Source: Neorhizobium sp. NCHU2750 (GTDB lineage Bacteria; Pseudomonadota; Alphaproteobacteria; Rhizobiales; Rhizobiaceae). From it: 64,000 bases of DNA. Location: assembly GCF_003597675.1 (NCBI RefSeq), contig NZ_CP030829.1, positions 248,001 through 312,000 on the forward strand. The letters are read 5' to 3'. The notes below the pieces were generated by a model that saw only the letters and a list, made by a program, of their open reading frames with translations, was not told the origin of the DNA and ran no database searches. The translations under genes and the position numbers were made by a program. Positions 53,619-62,717 of the stretch are shown piece after piece (the first letter of the stretch is position 1; each line of letters opens with the position of its first letter).

Positions 53619-54504
53619 AGCGGCCTCCCCCGACGCGCTCCGGCACGATGCCGGACTGTCTCCAGACGATGAAGGCAATCAGCCCTCCCCCGGTCAGGAA
53701 CAGTCGACCGGCCGCGACATATTCGGTCGGCAGGCCGATCCAATCCTTGACGAACGGAATGAAGGCGAAGGTGAACTGCAGCAGGAAGGCCCCCACGATA
53801 GCACCGGCATTGTTGCCGAGACCACCGACGACGATCATCGCCCAGATCAGGAATGTTTCGGAACTGTCGATTTGTTCGGGCCCGACAAAGCTGACATAGC
53901 GGGCGAACAGGAAACCGGACACCGCAGCCAGAAGTGCGGCAATGACTGTCAATTGACGCTTGATGGCAATCGTGTCGTAGCCGAGAGACGCGGCAAGCTG
54001 GGGTTCCTCACGCATCATCTTGATGGCTAGCCCATATCGGCCTCCCATCAAATGCCGGCACAACAGTCCCGCCGCAATGACAAGCAATGCCACCGTCACG
54101 AGGATTGCGATCTGGCGCAACTGATTATCCAGGCCCGGATAAAGCGGTGGGATGCCGCCGATGCCTTGGGCTCCACCAGTCAGCCAGTCCTCGTTCGTGG
54201 CGACGATGCGGATGACCTCGGCCAGAGCGAGAGTGACGATACCCCAGTAGTCGGCCTGGAGATTGCGGCCGACGCTTGCAAACGCCCAGCCCAGGATGCC
54301 GGCTGCAACCATGGCCAGGACGAAACCGGAAACCACACCGAGATCGAAGCGGAAAGCGAGAGCAGAAGCATAGGCACCACAGGCGAAAAGAGCGATCTGG
54401 CCGAAATTCATCAGTCCGCCAAACCCTGCCTGAAGATTGAGGCTCAGCGCCAGCAGTGCGTAAAAGCCTGACATGATGGCAACATGAATGATGAAATCAG
54501 ACAC
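53611..54504 (-). CDS. livM: Branched-chain-amino-acid-type ABC transporter permease LivM
   Basis: This 297-residue membrane protein has the LivM blocks YALLALSLNLQAGFGGLMNFGQIALFACGAYASAL near the start, YWGIVTLALAEVIRI in the middle, and FLIWAMIVVGGLGNNAGAIVGAF before the end. It has about eight hydrophobic segments. Its start overlaps the livH end by eight bases and its stop overlaps livG. Forms the channel with LivH. Confidence 0.88.
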   Translation of the reverse strand: MSDFIIHVAIMSGFYALLALSLNLQAGFGGLMNFGQIALFACGAYASALAFRFDLGVVSGFVLAMVAAGILGWAFASVGRNLQADYWGIVTLALAEVIRIVATNEDWLTGGAQGIGGIPPLYPGLDNQLRQIAILVTVALLVIAAGLLCRHLMGGRYGLAIKMMREEPQLAASLGYDTIAIKRQLTVIAALLAAVSGFLFARYVSFVGPEQIDSSETFLIWAMIVVGGLGNNAGAIVGAFLLQFTFAFIPFVKDWIGLPTEYVAAGRLFLTGGGLIAFIVWRQSGIVPERVGGGRYV

Positions 54505-55390
54505 GCTTCACCTCGCTGACAAAAAGGCCGCGCGGACGCCAGAGCAGTGCCGCAACGAGAAGAAGGAAGGAGATCGCGCTGGCATAGGCGACCGGGAGGA
54601 AGACGACGACCTGTCCCATAAGCGGCCCGAAATTGATGGTGGTGACAGCGGTTTCGGCAATCGAGATCAGCAGCGCTCCGGCAATGGCCCCGAAGGGATT
54701 ACCGAGCCCACCCAATATGGCCGAGGCAAAGACCGGCAGAAGCAGGTCCATGCCCACCTGAATATCAACCTCGCCCTTCAGCGCGATCGACACGCCGCCG
54801 AGTGCCGCCATCATGCCGCTGATCAGCACGATGACGGTTTTCATTCGAGCGGTATTGATGCCGGTCGCGTCAGCAAGAACTTCATTGGTCGATGTCGCCC
54901 GCATGCAGCGACCGAGGTCGGTTTTGAAGTAAAGCAGAGCGAAGGCAGCGATCGCGGCAAGCACTATGACGAAACTGACAAGCTGAGGCTCGGTCACGAG
55001 GGCACCGAGAATGCGCAAGGGGCGGGAGATCGGCAGGGCGAAGCGACTGGGATTGGGCCCCATGGTGACCAGAAAGGCGGCCGAGAAGATCATGCCGACG
55101 GCAAGCGACCCGATCATCGCCGTGGATGAGCCGATCTTCAGCATGCGGTTGAACAGGAACTCATTGAGAAGCACGGCGAGCAGGCCGGTCAGGAGAACCG
55201 AGAAAACGATGGCTGCACCGATCGGCACGCCGGCCTTCTGCAGCACGATCGCCAGCATACCCCCCATCGCCGCATATTGGACCAGAGCGATATTGGGAAA
55301 CTTCATCAGCGAATAAACGGCACTCATCCCGATCGCCACGAGAACGAGGTCACAGGCGCGCATGAGTGTGTCGACAAGGAATTGAAACAT
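54497..55390 (-). CDS. livH: Branched-chain-amino-acid-type ABC transporter permease LivH
   Basis: This 297-residue permease has the family blocks YSLMKFPNIALVQYAAMGGML, CMRATSTNEVLADATGIN and FASAILGGLGNPFGAIAGALLI. It has about eight membrane segments. It lies about 70 bases downstream of the binding-protein gene, in the same order as other Liv operons (binding protein, H, M, G, F). Confidence 0.88.
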   Translation of the reverse strand: MFQFLVDTLMRACDLVLVAIGMSAVYSLMKFPNIALVQYAAMGGMLAIVLQKAGVPIGAAIVFSVLLTGLLAVLLNEFLFNRMLKIGSSTAMIGSLAVGMIFSAAFLVTMGPNPSRFALPISRPLRILGALVTEPQLVSFVIVLAAIAAFALLYFKTDLGRCMRATSTNEVLADATGINTARMKTVIVLISGMMAALGGVSIALKGEVDIQVGMDLLLPVFASAILGGLGNPFGAIAGALLISIAETAVTTINFGPLMGQVVVFLPVAYASAISFLLLVAALLWRPRGLFVSEVKRV

Positions 55391-55462
55391 GATGTCCGTC
55401 CGTTGCGATCAGCGTTAGGTCGGAAGGCGCCAGCGGGCGTTTGCCGGCTAGCGCCCCGGCAA

Positions 55463-56557
55463 TCACTGCGTGGCGACGGCCTTGCCGCTTGCAATCGTCA
55501 GACGCAGATAGGGCTGCGCACTGCGTTGACCGTCCGCATCGAACACGATCGGTCCTGTAGCCCCTTCGTAATTCTTACCAATCTCGGTAATTGCTGTTTC
55601 GATCTTCTGTGGATCGAGCGAATTCGCCTTGTTGATGGCAGCAGCGACCAGCATGACGCCGTCATAAGCGAAACCGTTGAATGTCGACGTGAAGCCACTC
55701 TTGTATTTGGCTTCATAGGCCTTCTGATAATCGGCGCCATTGCCGCCGATATAGTTGAGATCCATACCGATCTGGCCCTCGACATACTGCGGATCGCTGT
55801 CGGCAGTACACATCGTCAGATAAAGGCCGTACCACTTCTTCTCGTTGAGACCGAGCTCGAAGCTCTCGCGGTTGATGGTCGCCGATTCCTTGCCATATGC
55901 CGTATAGACATACAGATCCGGCTCACCGGCCGCGAGCTGCTGCAATTCGCGGCGATAGGTCGTCTGCCCTTCGGTATAAAGCACGGTGGAGGTGATGGCA
56001 CCGCCGAGCGACTTGAATTTTGCCGCAAAGGCTTCCGCAATGCCTTGCCCGTAGGCGTTGTTCGGCGCGATGACCGCAACCTTCTTGGCTCCGCTGGAAA
56101 AGACATCCTGTGCGGCAAACGCGCCGGAAACATCGTCCAGCCCAAGGACACTGAACTCACCTTTGCCGAGCGAGCGGATCTGCGTGCTGGAACTGCCGAT
56201 ATTGATGTTTATCCTCTGCTGCTGAAGCAGATATTGTGCGATCGGTATGGTGATGCCCGACGAGAACTCGCCGAGCACGACAGGCACTTTGTCGACGCTC
56301 ACCAGCTTCTTGGCCGCATCCAGCGCTGTCGCTGTCCGCCCGGCGGAATCTTCTGTGACGATCTTGAGCGGGTGGCCGAGGACACCGCCATCCGCATTGA
56401 TCTTTTCCAGCGCCAGTTCCATACCGCGCCGCTGATCCTCACCCTGCGTCGCGCTGGAACCGGATAGTGGCAGGATGGCGCCGATGACCGCCTCCTGCGC
56501 ATGCGCCGACATGGCAAGCCCGAGAACCAACACGCTGCTCAACAAAATGCGTTTCAT
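55463..56557 (-). CDS. Liv-type ABC transporter substrate-binding protein
   Basis: This 364-residue periplasmic binding protein has a signal peptide (KRILLSSVLVLGLAMSAHA) and a Leu/Ile/Val-binding-protein fold: VIGAILPLSGSSATQGEDQRRGMELA, VPVVLGEFSSGITIPIA and PNNAYGQGIAEAFAAKF. ATG 56557 has a GAGGGG site six bases upstream; the longer frame to 56632 covers the operator. It opens the Liv operon, divergent from the dadA-ridA-gntR operon. The ligand is probably an amino acid, perhaps a D-amino acid given the neighbours; this is inference. Confidence 0.9.
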   Translation of the reverse strand: MKRILLSSVLVLGLAMSAHAQEAVIGAILPLSGSSATQGEDQRRGMELALEKINADGGVLGHPLKIVTEDSAGRTATALDAAKKLVSVDKVPVVLGEFSSGITIPIAQYLLQQQRININIGSSSTQIRSLGKGEFSVLGLDDVSGAFAAQDVFSSGAKKVAVIAPNNAYGQGIAEAFAAKFKSLGGAITSTVLYTEGQTTYRRELQQLAAGEPDLYVYTAYGKESATINRESFELGLNEKKWYGLYLTMCTADSDPQYVEGQIGMDLNYIGGNGADYQKAYEAKYKSGFTSTFNGFAYDGVMLVAAAINKANSLDPQKIETAITEIGKNYEGATGPIVFDADGQRSAQPYLRLTIASGKAVATQ

Positions 56558-56580
56558 GTCATACCCCTCTTGTTGGAATT

Positions 56581-56757
56581 TATTGTCGACAATAGAAACG
56601 ACAATAAATTTTCCCGTCAAGATGCGGCGCAATATTTTTTTTGCGATGCATCAATTTTCGCTATTACAGGCCATTCCGCATCGAATTTCGCTGCGATGCA
56701 AAAGAACGTTGACAGCGGCATCGCATGCACAATAATTGTCGACAATAAATTCGACAA
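56581..56757. promoter_or_regulatory. Paired FadR/GntR-type operators in the liv-dadA divergent region
   Basis: Two perfect palindromes with the core ATTGTCGACAAT lie at 56582-56593 (extended TATTGTCGACAATA at 56581-56594) and 56735-56746, one in front of each divergent gene. Each is followed by a half-site CGACAA exactly 12 bp after the equivalent bases of the palindrome (56599 and 56752). The GntR gene at 58476 is the obvious candidate regulator. Confidence 0.75.
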
Positions 56758-56771
56758 AAGGGGAACTTGCC

Positions 56772-58022
56772 ATGCATGCCTTGATCCTCGGCGGCGGCGT
56801 CGTCGGCATCACCACAGCTTATCAGCTCCTTCAGGACGGGCACGACGTGACCGTGCTGGAACAGGAAAGTGAGGTCGCGGAAAGCACAAGCTGGGGCAAT
56901 GCCGGCATGATCGCGCCCGGCCATTCCTTCGTCTGGTCATCGCCCGCGGCGCCGAAGATTCTGCTGAAATCGTTGTTCCTGAAAGATCAGGCCCTGAGGT
57001 TTCGCCTGTCGGCAGATCCGCATCTCTACAGCTGGTCGCTGCGCTTCCTGATGGAATGCACCGCAGAAAAGGCAAGGTTGAATACGCTTCGCAAGCACCG
57101 CCTTGCGGCCCACTCCCAATCCGTGCTGCGTGATGTCGTCGCCCGCGAAGGCATCCGTTATGACCAGACTGCATCCGGCATCATTTATTTCCACCGGAAC
57201 AAGGCGGCGTTGGAAACCGGCGTCCGCAACATGCGCCTGCTGGAGAGCGACGGTCAGGAAATCCGCGTCATAGACCCCGACGAGATCGTGCGCCGCGAGC
57301 CGGCCTTGCTCGGCTCCCGCAATCTCATGGCCGGCGGAATACTTTGCCCGACCGACGAAACCGGTAGCTCGTCGAAATTCACCAAGGCGCTGGCGGATAT
57401 CGTGCGCAACCGCGGCGGCCGCATTCTCACCGGCACGCGAATTCTCAAACTTGAGCGCAGCGGTGACAGGATCACGCGTGTCGTCACCAGCCAGGGGGAG
57501 TTCACTGCCGACAATTATGTGCTGAGCCTCGGTAGCGAGAGCCCCCTCGTGGCCCGCAAGATCGGATTGTCGCTGCCTGTCTACCCGATCAAGGGATACT
57601 CCCTGACGATCCCGATCACCAACCCGGATCTAGCCCCAAAGGTTCCGGTTCTCGACGAGCACAATCTCGTCGCGATCACGCCGATGGGCGACGCCATTCG
57701 CGTCACCGCAACGGCCGAATTTGCCGGCTATGACCGGTCGCACAAGCCATCCGACTTCGCCTTCATGATGGATGTGACGCGATCGCTGTTTCCGAAGGGC
57801 ATCGCTTACGACCGCGCGCATATGTGGGCGGGCCTGAGACCGATGACCCCCGACAATCTGCCAATTCTCGGACGCCGTAACATCGGCAACCTGTGGCTCA
57901 ATACGGGCCATGGTCATATCGGCTGGACGATGTCGCACGGCTCCGCCCGCATCATCGCCGACCTCATCGCCGGACGAGCTTCTCCGGTCGATCTCGACAC
58001 CCTTCCTCGCGCTGCAGCCTGA
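56772..58022 (+). CDS. dadA: D-amino acid dehydrogenase-like FAD oxidoreductase
   Basis: This 416-residue flavoprotein has the FAD motif ALILGGGVVGITTAYQLLQDG at the start, the WGNAGMIAPG block, the YPIKGYSLT segment and the C-terminal GLRPMTPDNLPILG and NTGHGHIGWTMSHGSARII blocks typical of DadA. It oxidatively deaminates D-amino acids to 2-oxo acids, passing electrons to the quinone pool. ATG 56772 follows the operator and an AAAGGGGAAC site. ridA follows at 58061. Neighbouring Asp/Glu racemase-like gene and Liv-type transporter support an amino acid catabolic role. Confidence 0.9.
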   Translation: MHALILGGGVVGITTAYQLLQDGHDVTVLEQESEVAESTSWGNAGMIAPGHSFVWSSPAAPKILLKSLFLKDQALRFRLSADPHLYSWSLRFLMECTAEKARLNTLRKHRLAAHSQSVLRDVVAREGIRYDQTASGIIYFHRNKAALETGVRNMRLLESDGQEIRVIDPDEIVRREPALLGSRNLMAGGILCPTDETGSSSKFTKALADIVRNRGGRILTGTRILKLERSGDRITRVVTSQGEFTADNYVLSLGSESPLVARKIGLSLPVYPIKGYSLTIPITNPDLAPKVPVLDEHNLVAITPMGDAIRVTATAEFAGYDRSHKPSDFAFMMDVTRSLFPKGIAYDRAHMWAGLRPMTPDNLPILGRRNIGNLWLNTGHGHIGWTMSHGSARIIADLIAGRASPVDLDTLPRAAA

Positions 58023-58060
58023 GGGCAGGCGCGTTCCACCCCACCTCGAAAGGAAATAAT

Positions 58061-58414
58061 ATGAACCAGATCACCCGATTTGGCACCGGTCCACGCATGT
58101 CGCAGGCCGTCACCTATGGAAACCTCGTTTTTCTGGCCGGCCAGGTTGCACTGCGTGCGCCGGGCGCCTCGGTTGCCGATCAGACTGCCGATATCCTCGC
58201 CAGGACGGACGAGCTTCTTGCCGAAGCCGGATCCGACAAGAGCAAGCTTCTTTCCGCATCGATCTGGCTGACGGATATCGAAACGTTCAACGAAATGAAC
58301 ACGGTCTGGGATGCCTGGGTCGCTCCGGGCAACACACCGGCGCGCGCCTGCGTGGAATCGAAGCTTGCCGCACCACAGTTTACCGTGGAAATCGCTGTTA
58401 TCGCCGGCATTTGA
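58061..58414 (+). CDS. RidA-family enamine/imine deaminase
   Basis: This 117-residue protein of the RidA/YjgF family has the conserved segments YGNLVFLAGQVAL, a central SIWLTDIE, and the Arg-containing PARACVESKLAAPQFTVEI near the end, which includes the Arg that contacts the substrate. RidA proteins hydrolyse reactive imines/enamines released by amino acid oxidases such as DadA. ATG 58061 has an AAAGG site seven bases upstream. Placement directly after dadA fits the expected protective role. Confidence 0.93.
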   Translation: MNQITRFGTGPRMSQAVTYGNLVFLAGQVALRAPGASVADQTADILARTDELLAEAGSDKSKLLSASIWLTDIETFNEMNTVWDAWVAPGNTPARACVESKLAAPQFTVEIAVIAGI

Positions 58415-58475
58415 AACCTACCGATGCGGCCGTAGCCGCATGGCCGCATCGGTTTTAATTGACAGGCTGCATGGC

Positions 58476-59207
58476 ATGAGCGCAATGGTCCGCCCGTCTC
58501 ATCGTCACAACCCCAAGGATCAAGGCGTGTTGGCACCGAAACCTGCAAAAACCGGACCTCGTGTATATGAGGAGATCCGCCGTATGGCGATGGAATACCG
58601 GTTCAAGCCGAACGAACGGATCAACGAACTGGAACTTGCAGCCAGGATGCAGGTCAGCCGCAGCCCGATCCGTGAGGCCTTGCAGCGTCTGGTCACCGAA
58701 GGGCTGATCACGTTCCAGGTCAATCGCGGCTTCTTCTGCCGAGGTTTTGACGTCGAGGAAATCCTCAACCTCACCGATGTCCGCATCCTCCTGGAAGAGC
58801 GGGCGGTGCAGATGGCATCGGCACAGGCGTCGGACCGGGACCTGCAAATGCTGGCCGACTGGTGGCACAGGACTTCGGCCATGGCAGATTCACTGTCGAG
58901 TGCGGACCTGACCGCCAAGGACGAGGAATTCCATATGCGCATTGCCCGGCTTTCCGGCAATCCCGAGCTCGCCAAGATGATCGAAGGGATCAATACCCGC
59001 ATTCATTTCGTCCGGCAGATCGAGGTGGAAAAACATCGGCGCCTCTCCACCACCTACACCGAACATAACAATATTGCCGAGGCGATGCTGAAGCGGGATG
59101 GCAAGACTGCCTCCCGGATCATGGGCGAGCATATCAAGATCAGTGCTACCGACGCCATGGAAACGATGAAGCTCGGCCTTGCCCGCATCTTCATGCGGGA
59201 AGCCTGA
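58476..59207 (+). CDS. GntR/FadR-family regulator of the dadA-liv region
   Basis: This 243-residue protein has a winged helix with ELAARMQVSRSPIREALQRLVTEGLI (DNA-binding helix) and a FCD domain (VRILLEERAVQMASAQ, EFHMRIARLSGN, TEHNNIAEAML with His/Asp metal-type residues). The start is not settled: ATG 58476 is used, ATG 58485 and GTG 58527 (with an AAGGAT site) are alternatives. It lies third in the dadA operon and its predicted sites are the palindromes at 56581 and 56735. The DMT gene begins two bases after its stop. Confidence 0.85.
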   Translation: MSAMVRPSHRHNPKDQGVLAPKPAKTGPRVYEEIRRMAMEYRFKPNERINELELAARMQVSRSPIREALQRLVTEGLITFQVNRGFFCRGFDVEEILNLTDVRILLEERAVQMASAQASDRDLQMLADWWHRTSAMADSLSSADLTAKDEEFHMRIARLSGNPELAKMIEGINTRIHFVRQIEVEKHRRLSTTYTEHNNIAEAMLKRDGKTASRIMGEHIKISATDAMETMKLGLARIFMREA

Positions 59208-59209
59208 CG

Positions 59210-60157
59210 ATGTCGGCGATCGACGAAACGAAATTGCCGCGCAATGCATCCTGGAGCGGCATCGGAAACCTGCTCGTCGTCTACCTCGTCTGGGGCAGCA
59301 CCTATTTTGCCGTCAAGATCGCCGTCACCGGTCCGCCGGCCATCGCGCCGCTGCAATTGCAGACCTGGAGAATGTGGGCTGCATCGGCAGTGCTGATTGC
59401 GCTCGGCTTTATAAGGACAAGGCGCCTTCCCGCCCTTTCCGCACGACAGCTTGCAATCTGCGCCATCTCGGGTGTTCTGATGTGGGTGATGGGCAACGGG
59501 CTCGCGACCTTGGCATCACGGCATGCGGCCTCGGGTTTCATCGTCATGGCAATGGGGATGATCCCGATCTGGACGACGCTGATCGCAGGTCTTGCCGATC
59601 GCACCCGGCCGTCGCGCGGTGTCGTTGCGGGGCTCGCCATCGGGCTCATTGGCCTGTCCCTCATTGTGGGACCTCCCATAGTCTTCGCCGGCTCCTCCTC
59701 CGTCGAAAGCGGATACGCCGTCTGGCTCGCTCTCGTCCTCTGCGCGGCAGGTCTCACATGGGCGATCGGCAGCCTCATCCAAAAGCCGCTTCTGGCCGCC
59801 ATGTCACCTTTTTGGGCCGGCGGGCTTCAGACACTGGCTGCCGCCATCGTTCTGACCGGCGTGTGCTGGACGAGCGGGACCGCGATTATTCCGCCGGCCG
59901 ATCTCGCGCCGTTCCAACTGACCGCCTTTTTCTACCTGGTGATATTCGGCTCTGCGATCAGCCTGCTGGCCTATATAACAGTGATGAAGATCTATCCTCC
60001 GGCGGTCGCCTCAACTTTCGCCTATGTAAACCCGCTTGTCGGTGTAGCACTTGGCTGGGGCCTGCTCGGGGAGAAGCCCGGACTGTTTTCCTTGTTCGGC
60101 ATAGCGCTCATCCTCGTTGGCGTTTCGGTGATCATGGCTGCCAGCAAACGAAAATGA
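59210..60157 (+). CDS. EamA/DMT-family transporter
   Basis: This 315-residue membrane protein has ten predicted spans in two EamA repeats; the first begins VVYLVWGSTYFAVKIAV, a classic EamA signature, and the second is marked by FAYVNPLVGVALGWGLLGE. Such transporters usually export amino acids or related metabolites. It starts two bases after the GntR gene, so it belongs to the dadA operon and could export excess product or toxic amino acid. Confidence 0.88.
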   Translation: MSAIDETKLPRNASWSGIGNLLVVYLVWGSTYFAVKIAVTGPPAIAPLQLQTWRMWAASAVLIALGFIRTRRLPALSARQLAICAISGVLMWVMGNGLATLASRHAASGFIVMAMGMIPIWTTLIAGLADRTRPSRGVVAGLAIGLIGLSLIVGPPIVFAGSSSVESGYAVWLALVLCAAGLTWAIGSLIQKPLLAAMSPFWAGGLQTLAAAIVLTGVCWTSGTAIIPPADLAPFQLTAFFYLVIFGSAISLLAYITVMKIYPPAVASTFAYVNPLVGVALGWGLLGEKPGLFSLFGIALILVGVSVIMAASKRK

Positions 60158-60281
60158 TCCGGCAATTCCGCTTGCCCTCGCCGCGGTCGCGATCAACCCG
60201 GCTCTCGGGCACCGATCCCGTTGAAAACATATGCGGCAATGTGGAATACCATGCAGAAGGCGAGGCATGGAGGCATAGTCG

Positions 60282-61220
60282 ATGATCGATCTCAGGGACG
60301 CGACCTATTTCGTCGCGATCGCCGAAGCGGGCAATCTTGCTCTCGCCGCCGAAAAGCTCGGTCGCACGCAGCCAGCGCTGACGAAATGCATCCAACGCCT
60401 GGAGGAAGATCTCCGCACCGAGCTGTTCCGACACGAAGGACGGCGGCTGGCACTGACGGAAGCCGGCAACGTCTTTTACGCGCGCATGCGCAACCTGCTC
60501 TCCTATGCGTCCGAAGTCCGGCGCGAAATCTCCGATCTCGGGACGGGAATTGCCGGGCTGGTGCGGATCGGCAGTGCTGCGACGGCCGCCGAATACATGC
60601 TGCCACCGCTCACTGCGGAATTGATCGCGCAGGCACCCGCCGTCACTCTGGAGCTGACGGTTGGCATGAACGACGTGCTGGTGCGGGCGCTGGTCGAAAA
60701 GAACCTCGATCTGGTCTTTGGTCCGCTGACGCAATTTACCCGCGACACGGAGCGCTTCGAAACCTTTCCGCTCGTGGATGACGATGTGGTCGCCGTCGCC
60801 AGCCATGATCACCCGATCTTCGACAGACCGGTAGCGGTTGACGATCTGGTCAAATACAAATGGGTTCTTTCCGGCCGGGCAGTGGCAACCCGGCAATGGC
60901 TGGAAAACAAGTTCCGATCACTGGGTCTCGAAGGACCGAAAGTACAGATGGAGACCAGCTCCATCTCGCTGCTGCCGAGGCTGATCGCCGAAACCAAGCT
61001 TTTAAGCTTCATTTCGCTGCGCAATCTGGCGCCCGGCGCCGTCGGCTCGCAATTGCGCGAAATTCCCTTGGCCGAGACGAGAATGCGCCGCGAGTTCGGC
61101 ATCATCCGGCTGCGTGAAGCTTATTTCACGCCCGCAGCACGGTTACTCGTGAGGATTGCCAGCGGGAAGACATCGGAACTCATTGACGCCGAAGGTCCTG
61201 TCCCGGAGAGGATGTTCTGA
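60282..61220 (+). CDS. LysR-family transcriptional regulator
   Basis: This 312-residue regulator has the N-terminal LysR helix-turn-helix (LAAEKLGRTQPALTKCIQRLEEDLRTELF, about residues 22-50) and a substrate-binding effector domain (GLVRIGSAATAAEYMLPPL). It lies about 120 bases after the DMT gene on the same strand and is convergent with the CitMHS gene, so its target is not clear from position alone. A terminator follows. Confidence 0.9.
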   Translation: MIDLRDATYFVAIAEAGNLALAAEKLGRTQPALTKCIQRLEEDLRTELFRHEGRRLALTEAGNVFYARMRNLLSYASEVRREISDLGTGIAGLVRIGSAATAAEYMLPPLTAELIAQAPAVTLELTVGMNDVLVRALVEKNLDLVFGPLTQFTRDTERFETFPLVDDDVVAVASHDHPIFDRPVAVDDLVKYKWVLSGRAVATRQWLENKFRSLGLEGPKVQMETSSISLLPRLIAETKLLSFISLRNLAPGAVGSQLREIPLAETRMRREFGIIRLREAYFTPAARLLVRIASGKTSELIDAEGPVPERMF

Positions 61221-61227
61221 AGGGAAC

Positions 61228-61256
61228 ACCGGCAGCACGGCACACGCGCTGCCGGT
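61228..61256. terminator. Terminator between LysR and CitMHS genes
   Basis: ACCGGCAGC (61228-61236) pairs with GCTGCCGGT (61248-61256); on the plus strand ACAGCTTTTTA follows, giving a good T-run for the LysR transcript. The minus-strand gene ends nearby, so it may act in both directions. Confidence 0.8.
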
Positions 61257-61264
61257 ACAGCTTT

Positions 61265-62542
61265 TTACCGATAAAGCGGGATAACGCCGATCAGGATCGC
61301 CATGACAAGCATGATCAGGCATCCGACCAGCGACCAGCGGATGGTATATTTCTGGGTCTCGCCATAGTTCAGATCGAGGCGGCTGACGAGAAGATAGGTC
61401 GAGGCAACCAGCGGGCTGAGAATGTGAACCGGCTGACCCACCAGTGACGCTCGTGCCATTTCCGCACCGGTGATCCCGTAATGGCTGGCGGCTTCGGCCA
61501 GAATTGGCAGCATGCCGAAATAGAACACGTCGTTCGATACGAGCCAGGTAACCGGGATGCTGATCAGCGCCGTGATGACCGCCATATAGGGACCGACGGC
61601 GTCCGGAATGATCGCGACGATCGACTGGGCAAGTGCGTTGGCCATACCGGTCTCGTTGAGGATGCCGATGAAGACGCTCGCCGAAAACAGCATCACCGCG
61701 ACCGACAGGATAGCGGATGCATGGGAGGCGATAACTTCCTGCTGCCGTTCGTAACGAGGGAAGTTGACGGTGACGGCAATCGCGGCGCCGATCATGAACA
61801 TGTAGGACAGCGGCAGCAATTCCAGGACGAGCGAGGCCATCAGCACGATGGTCAGCGCCCAGTTGAAATAAAGGCGCCAGGTCGCAGAGCCGCGATGCTC
61901 GATCAACTGGCTGGAATCGAAGTCGATAGGGCCGATCCGCTTGCGTTCACGCATGCCGAAGATCCAGGCCATGACGAAAGCCCAGACGACACAGGCGAGA
62001 AGCGGCAGGATGAGCGGCGTGAAGACATCCGTCATCTCCACCTTCATCGAGGCGGCAGCACGCGCCGTCGGACCACCCCAGGGCAGGAGATTGCCGATGC
62101 CGGTACACTGCAGCAGCAAACAGGCGACCATCGGAAGCGAGAGGCCGAGACGCCGATAAAGCGGCATGAAGGCCGAAAGCGTGATCATGTAAACGGTAGC
62201 GCCATCACCATCGAGGGCGACGAGATATCCCAGTGCTACGGTGCCCATGAAGATCTTGACCGGGTCACCACCGACGGCTGAGACGATCCGCTTGACGATC
62301 GGATCGAACATGCCTGCATCGGTCATCACCATGAAATACAGCATCGCAAAGATGAGTAGGACACCGGTGCTGGCGATCGTCTTGATACCCTTGACGACCA
62401 TGTCGCCCATATCCGGGCCAAATCCACCGATCAGAGCAAAGACTGTCGGCACAAGAATGAGCACCGCCATCGCCGACATGCGACTGCTGATCAACAGGTA
62501 TATGAAGCACACAAACATTGCGAAGCTGAGCGCTACAAGCAT
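61265..62542 (-). CDS. CitMHS-family citrate/dicarboxylate transporter
   Basis: This 425-residue polytopic protein of the citrate-Mg2+:H+ symporter family has about twelve spans. Typical blocks are LVALDGDGATVYMITLSAFMPLYRRLGL, QCTGIGNLLPWGGPTARAAAS and NDVFYFGMLPILAE. It probably imports a di- or tricarboxylate in complex with a metal ion. ATG 62542 has a GAGGAGG site (spacing about ten); a frame further upstream to 62584 is rejected. It follows the RraA-like and dehydrogenase genes in the same direction. Confidence 0.88.
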   Translation of the reverse strand: MLVALSFAMFVCFIYLLISSRMSAMAVLILVPTVFALIGGFGPDMGDMVVKGIKTIASTGVLLIFAMLYFMVMTDAGMFDPIVKRIVSAVGGDPVKIFMGTVALGYLVALDGDGATVYMITLSAFMPLYRRLGLSLPMVACLLLQCTGIGNLLPWGGPTARAAASMKVEMTDVFTPLILPLLACVVWAFVMAWIFGMRERKRIGPIDFDSSQLIEHRGSATWRLYFNWALTIVLMASLVLELLPLSYMFMIGAAIAVTVNFPRYERQQEVIASHASAILSVAVMLFSASVFIGILNETGMANALAQSIVAIIPDAVGPYMAVITALISIPVTWLVSNDVFYFGMLPILAEAASHYGITGAEMARASLVGQPVHILSPLVASTYLLVSRLDLNYGETQKYTIRWSLVGCLIMLVMAILIGVIPLYR

Positions 62543-62599
62543 TGCAATAATCCTCCTCCCACGGGCCGCCAGCCCGCGAGCCACGTCGTTTTATGTTTA

Positions 62600-62629
62600 T
62601 TCCACGATTGTGTGGAACGCCTATTCCAC
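62600..62629 (-). promoter_or_regulatory. Candidate inverted-repeat operator upstream of CitMHS gene
   Basis: TTCCAC (62600-62605) and GTGGAA (62612-62617) form an inverted repeat with a 6-base spacer, and a third copy ATTCCAC is at 62623-62629. Such TTCCAC/GTGGAA half-sites are reminiscent of IclR-family targets, but no IclR gene is in the window. Confidence 0.5.
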
Positions 62630-62677
62630 TGAAAGATCAGTCGGATGCAGGAGGGCGCCTCCCAAGACGCCGCTCCG

Positions 62678-62714
62678 CCGCGATCTCCGGCCCCTCTGGA
62701 ACCGGAGATCGCGG
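62678..62714 (-). terminator. Hairpin after the RraA-like gene
   Basis: CCGCGATCTCCGG (62678-62690) pairs perfectly with CCGGAGATCGCGG (62702-62714), a 13-bp stem with an 11-base loop just after the stop codon. No T-run follows on the minus strand. Confidence 0.6.
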
Positions 62715-62717
62715 AAC

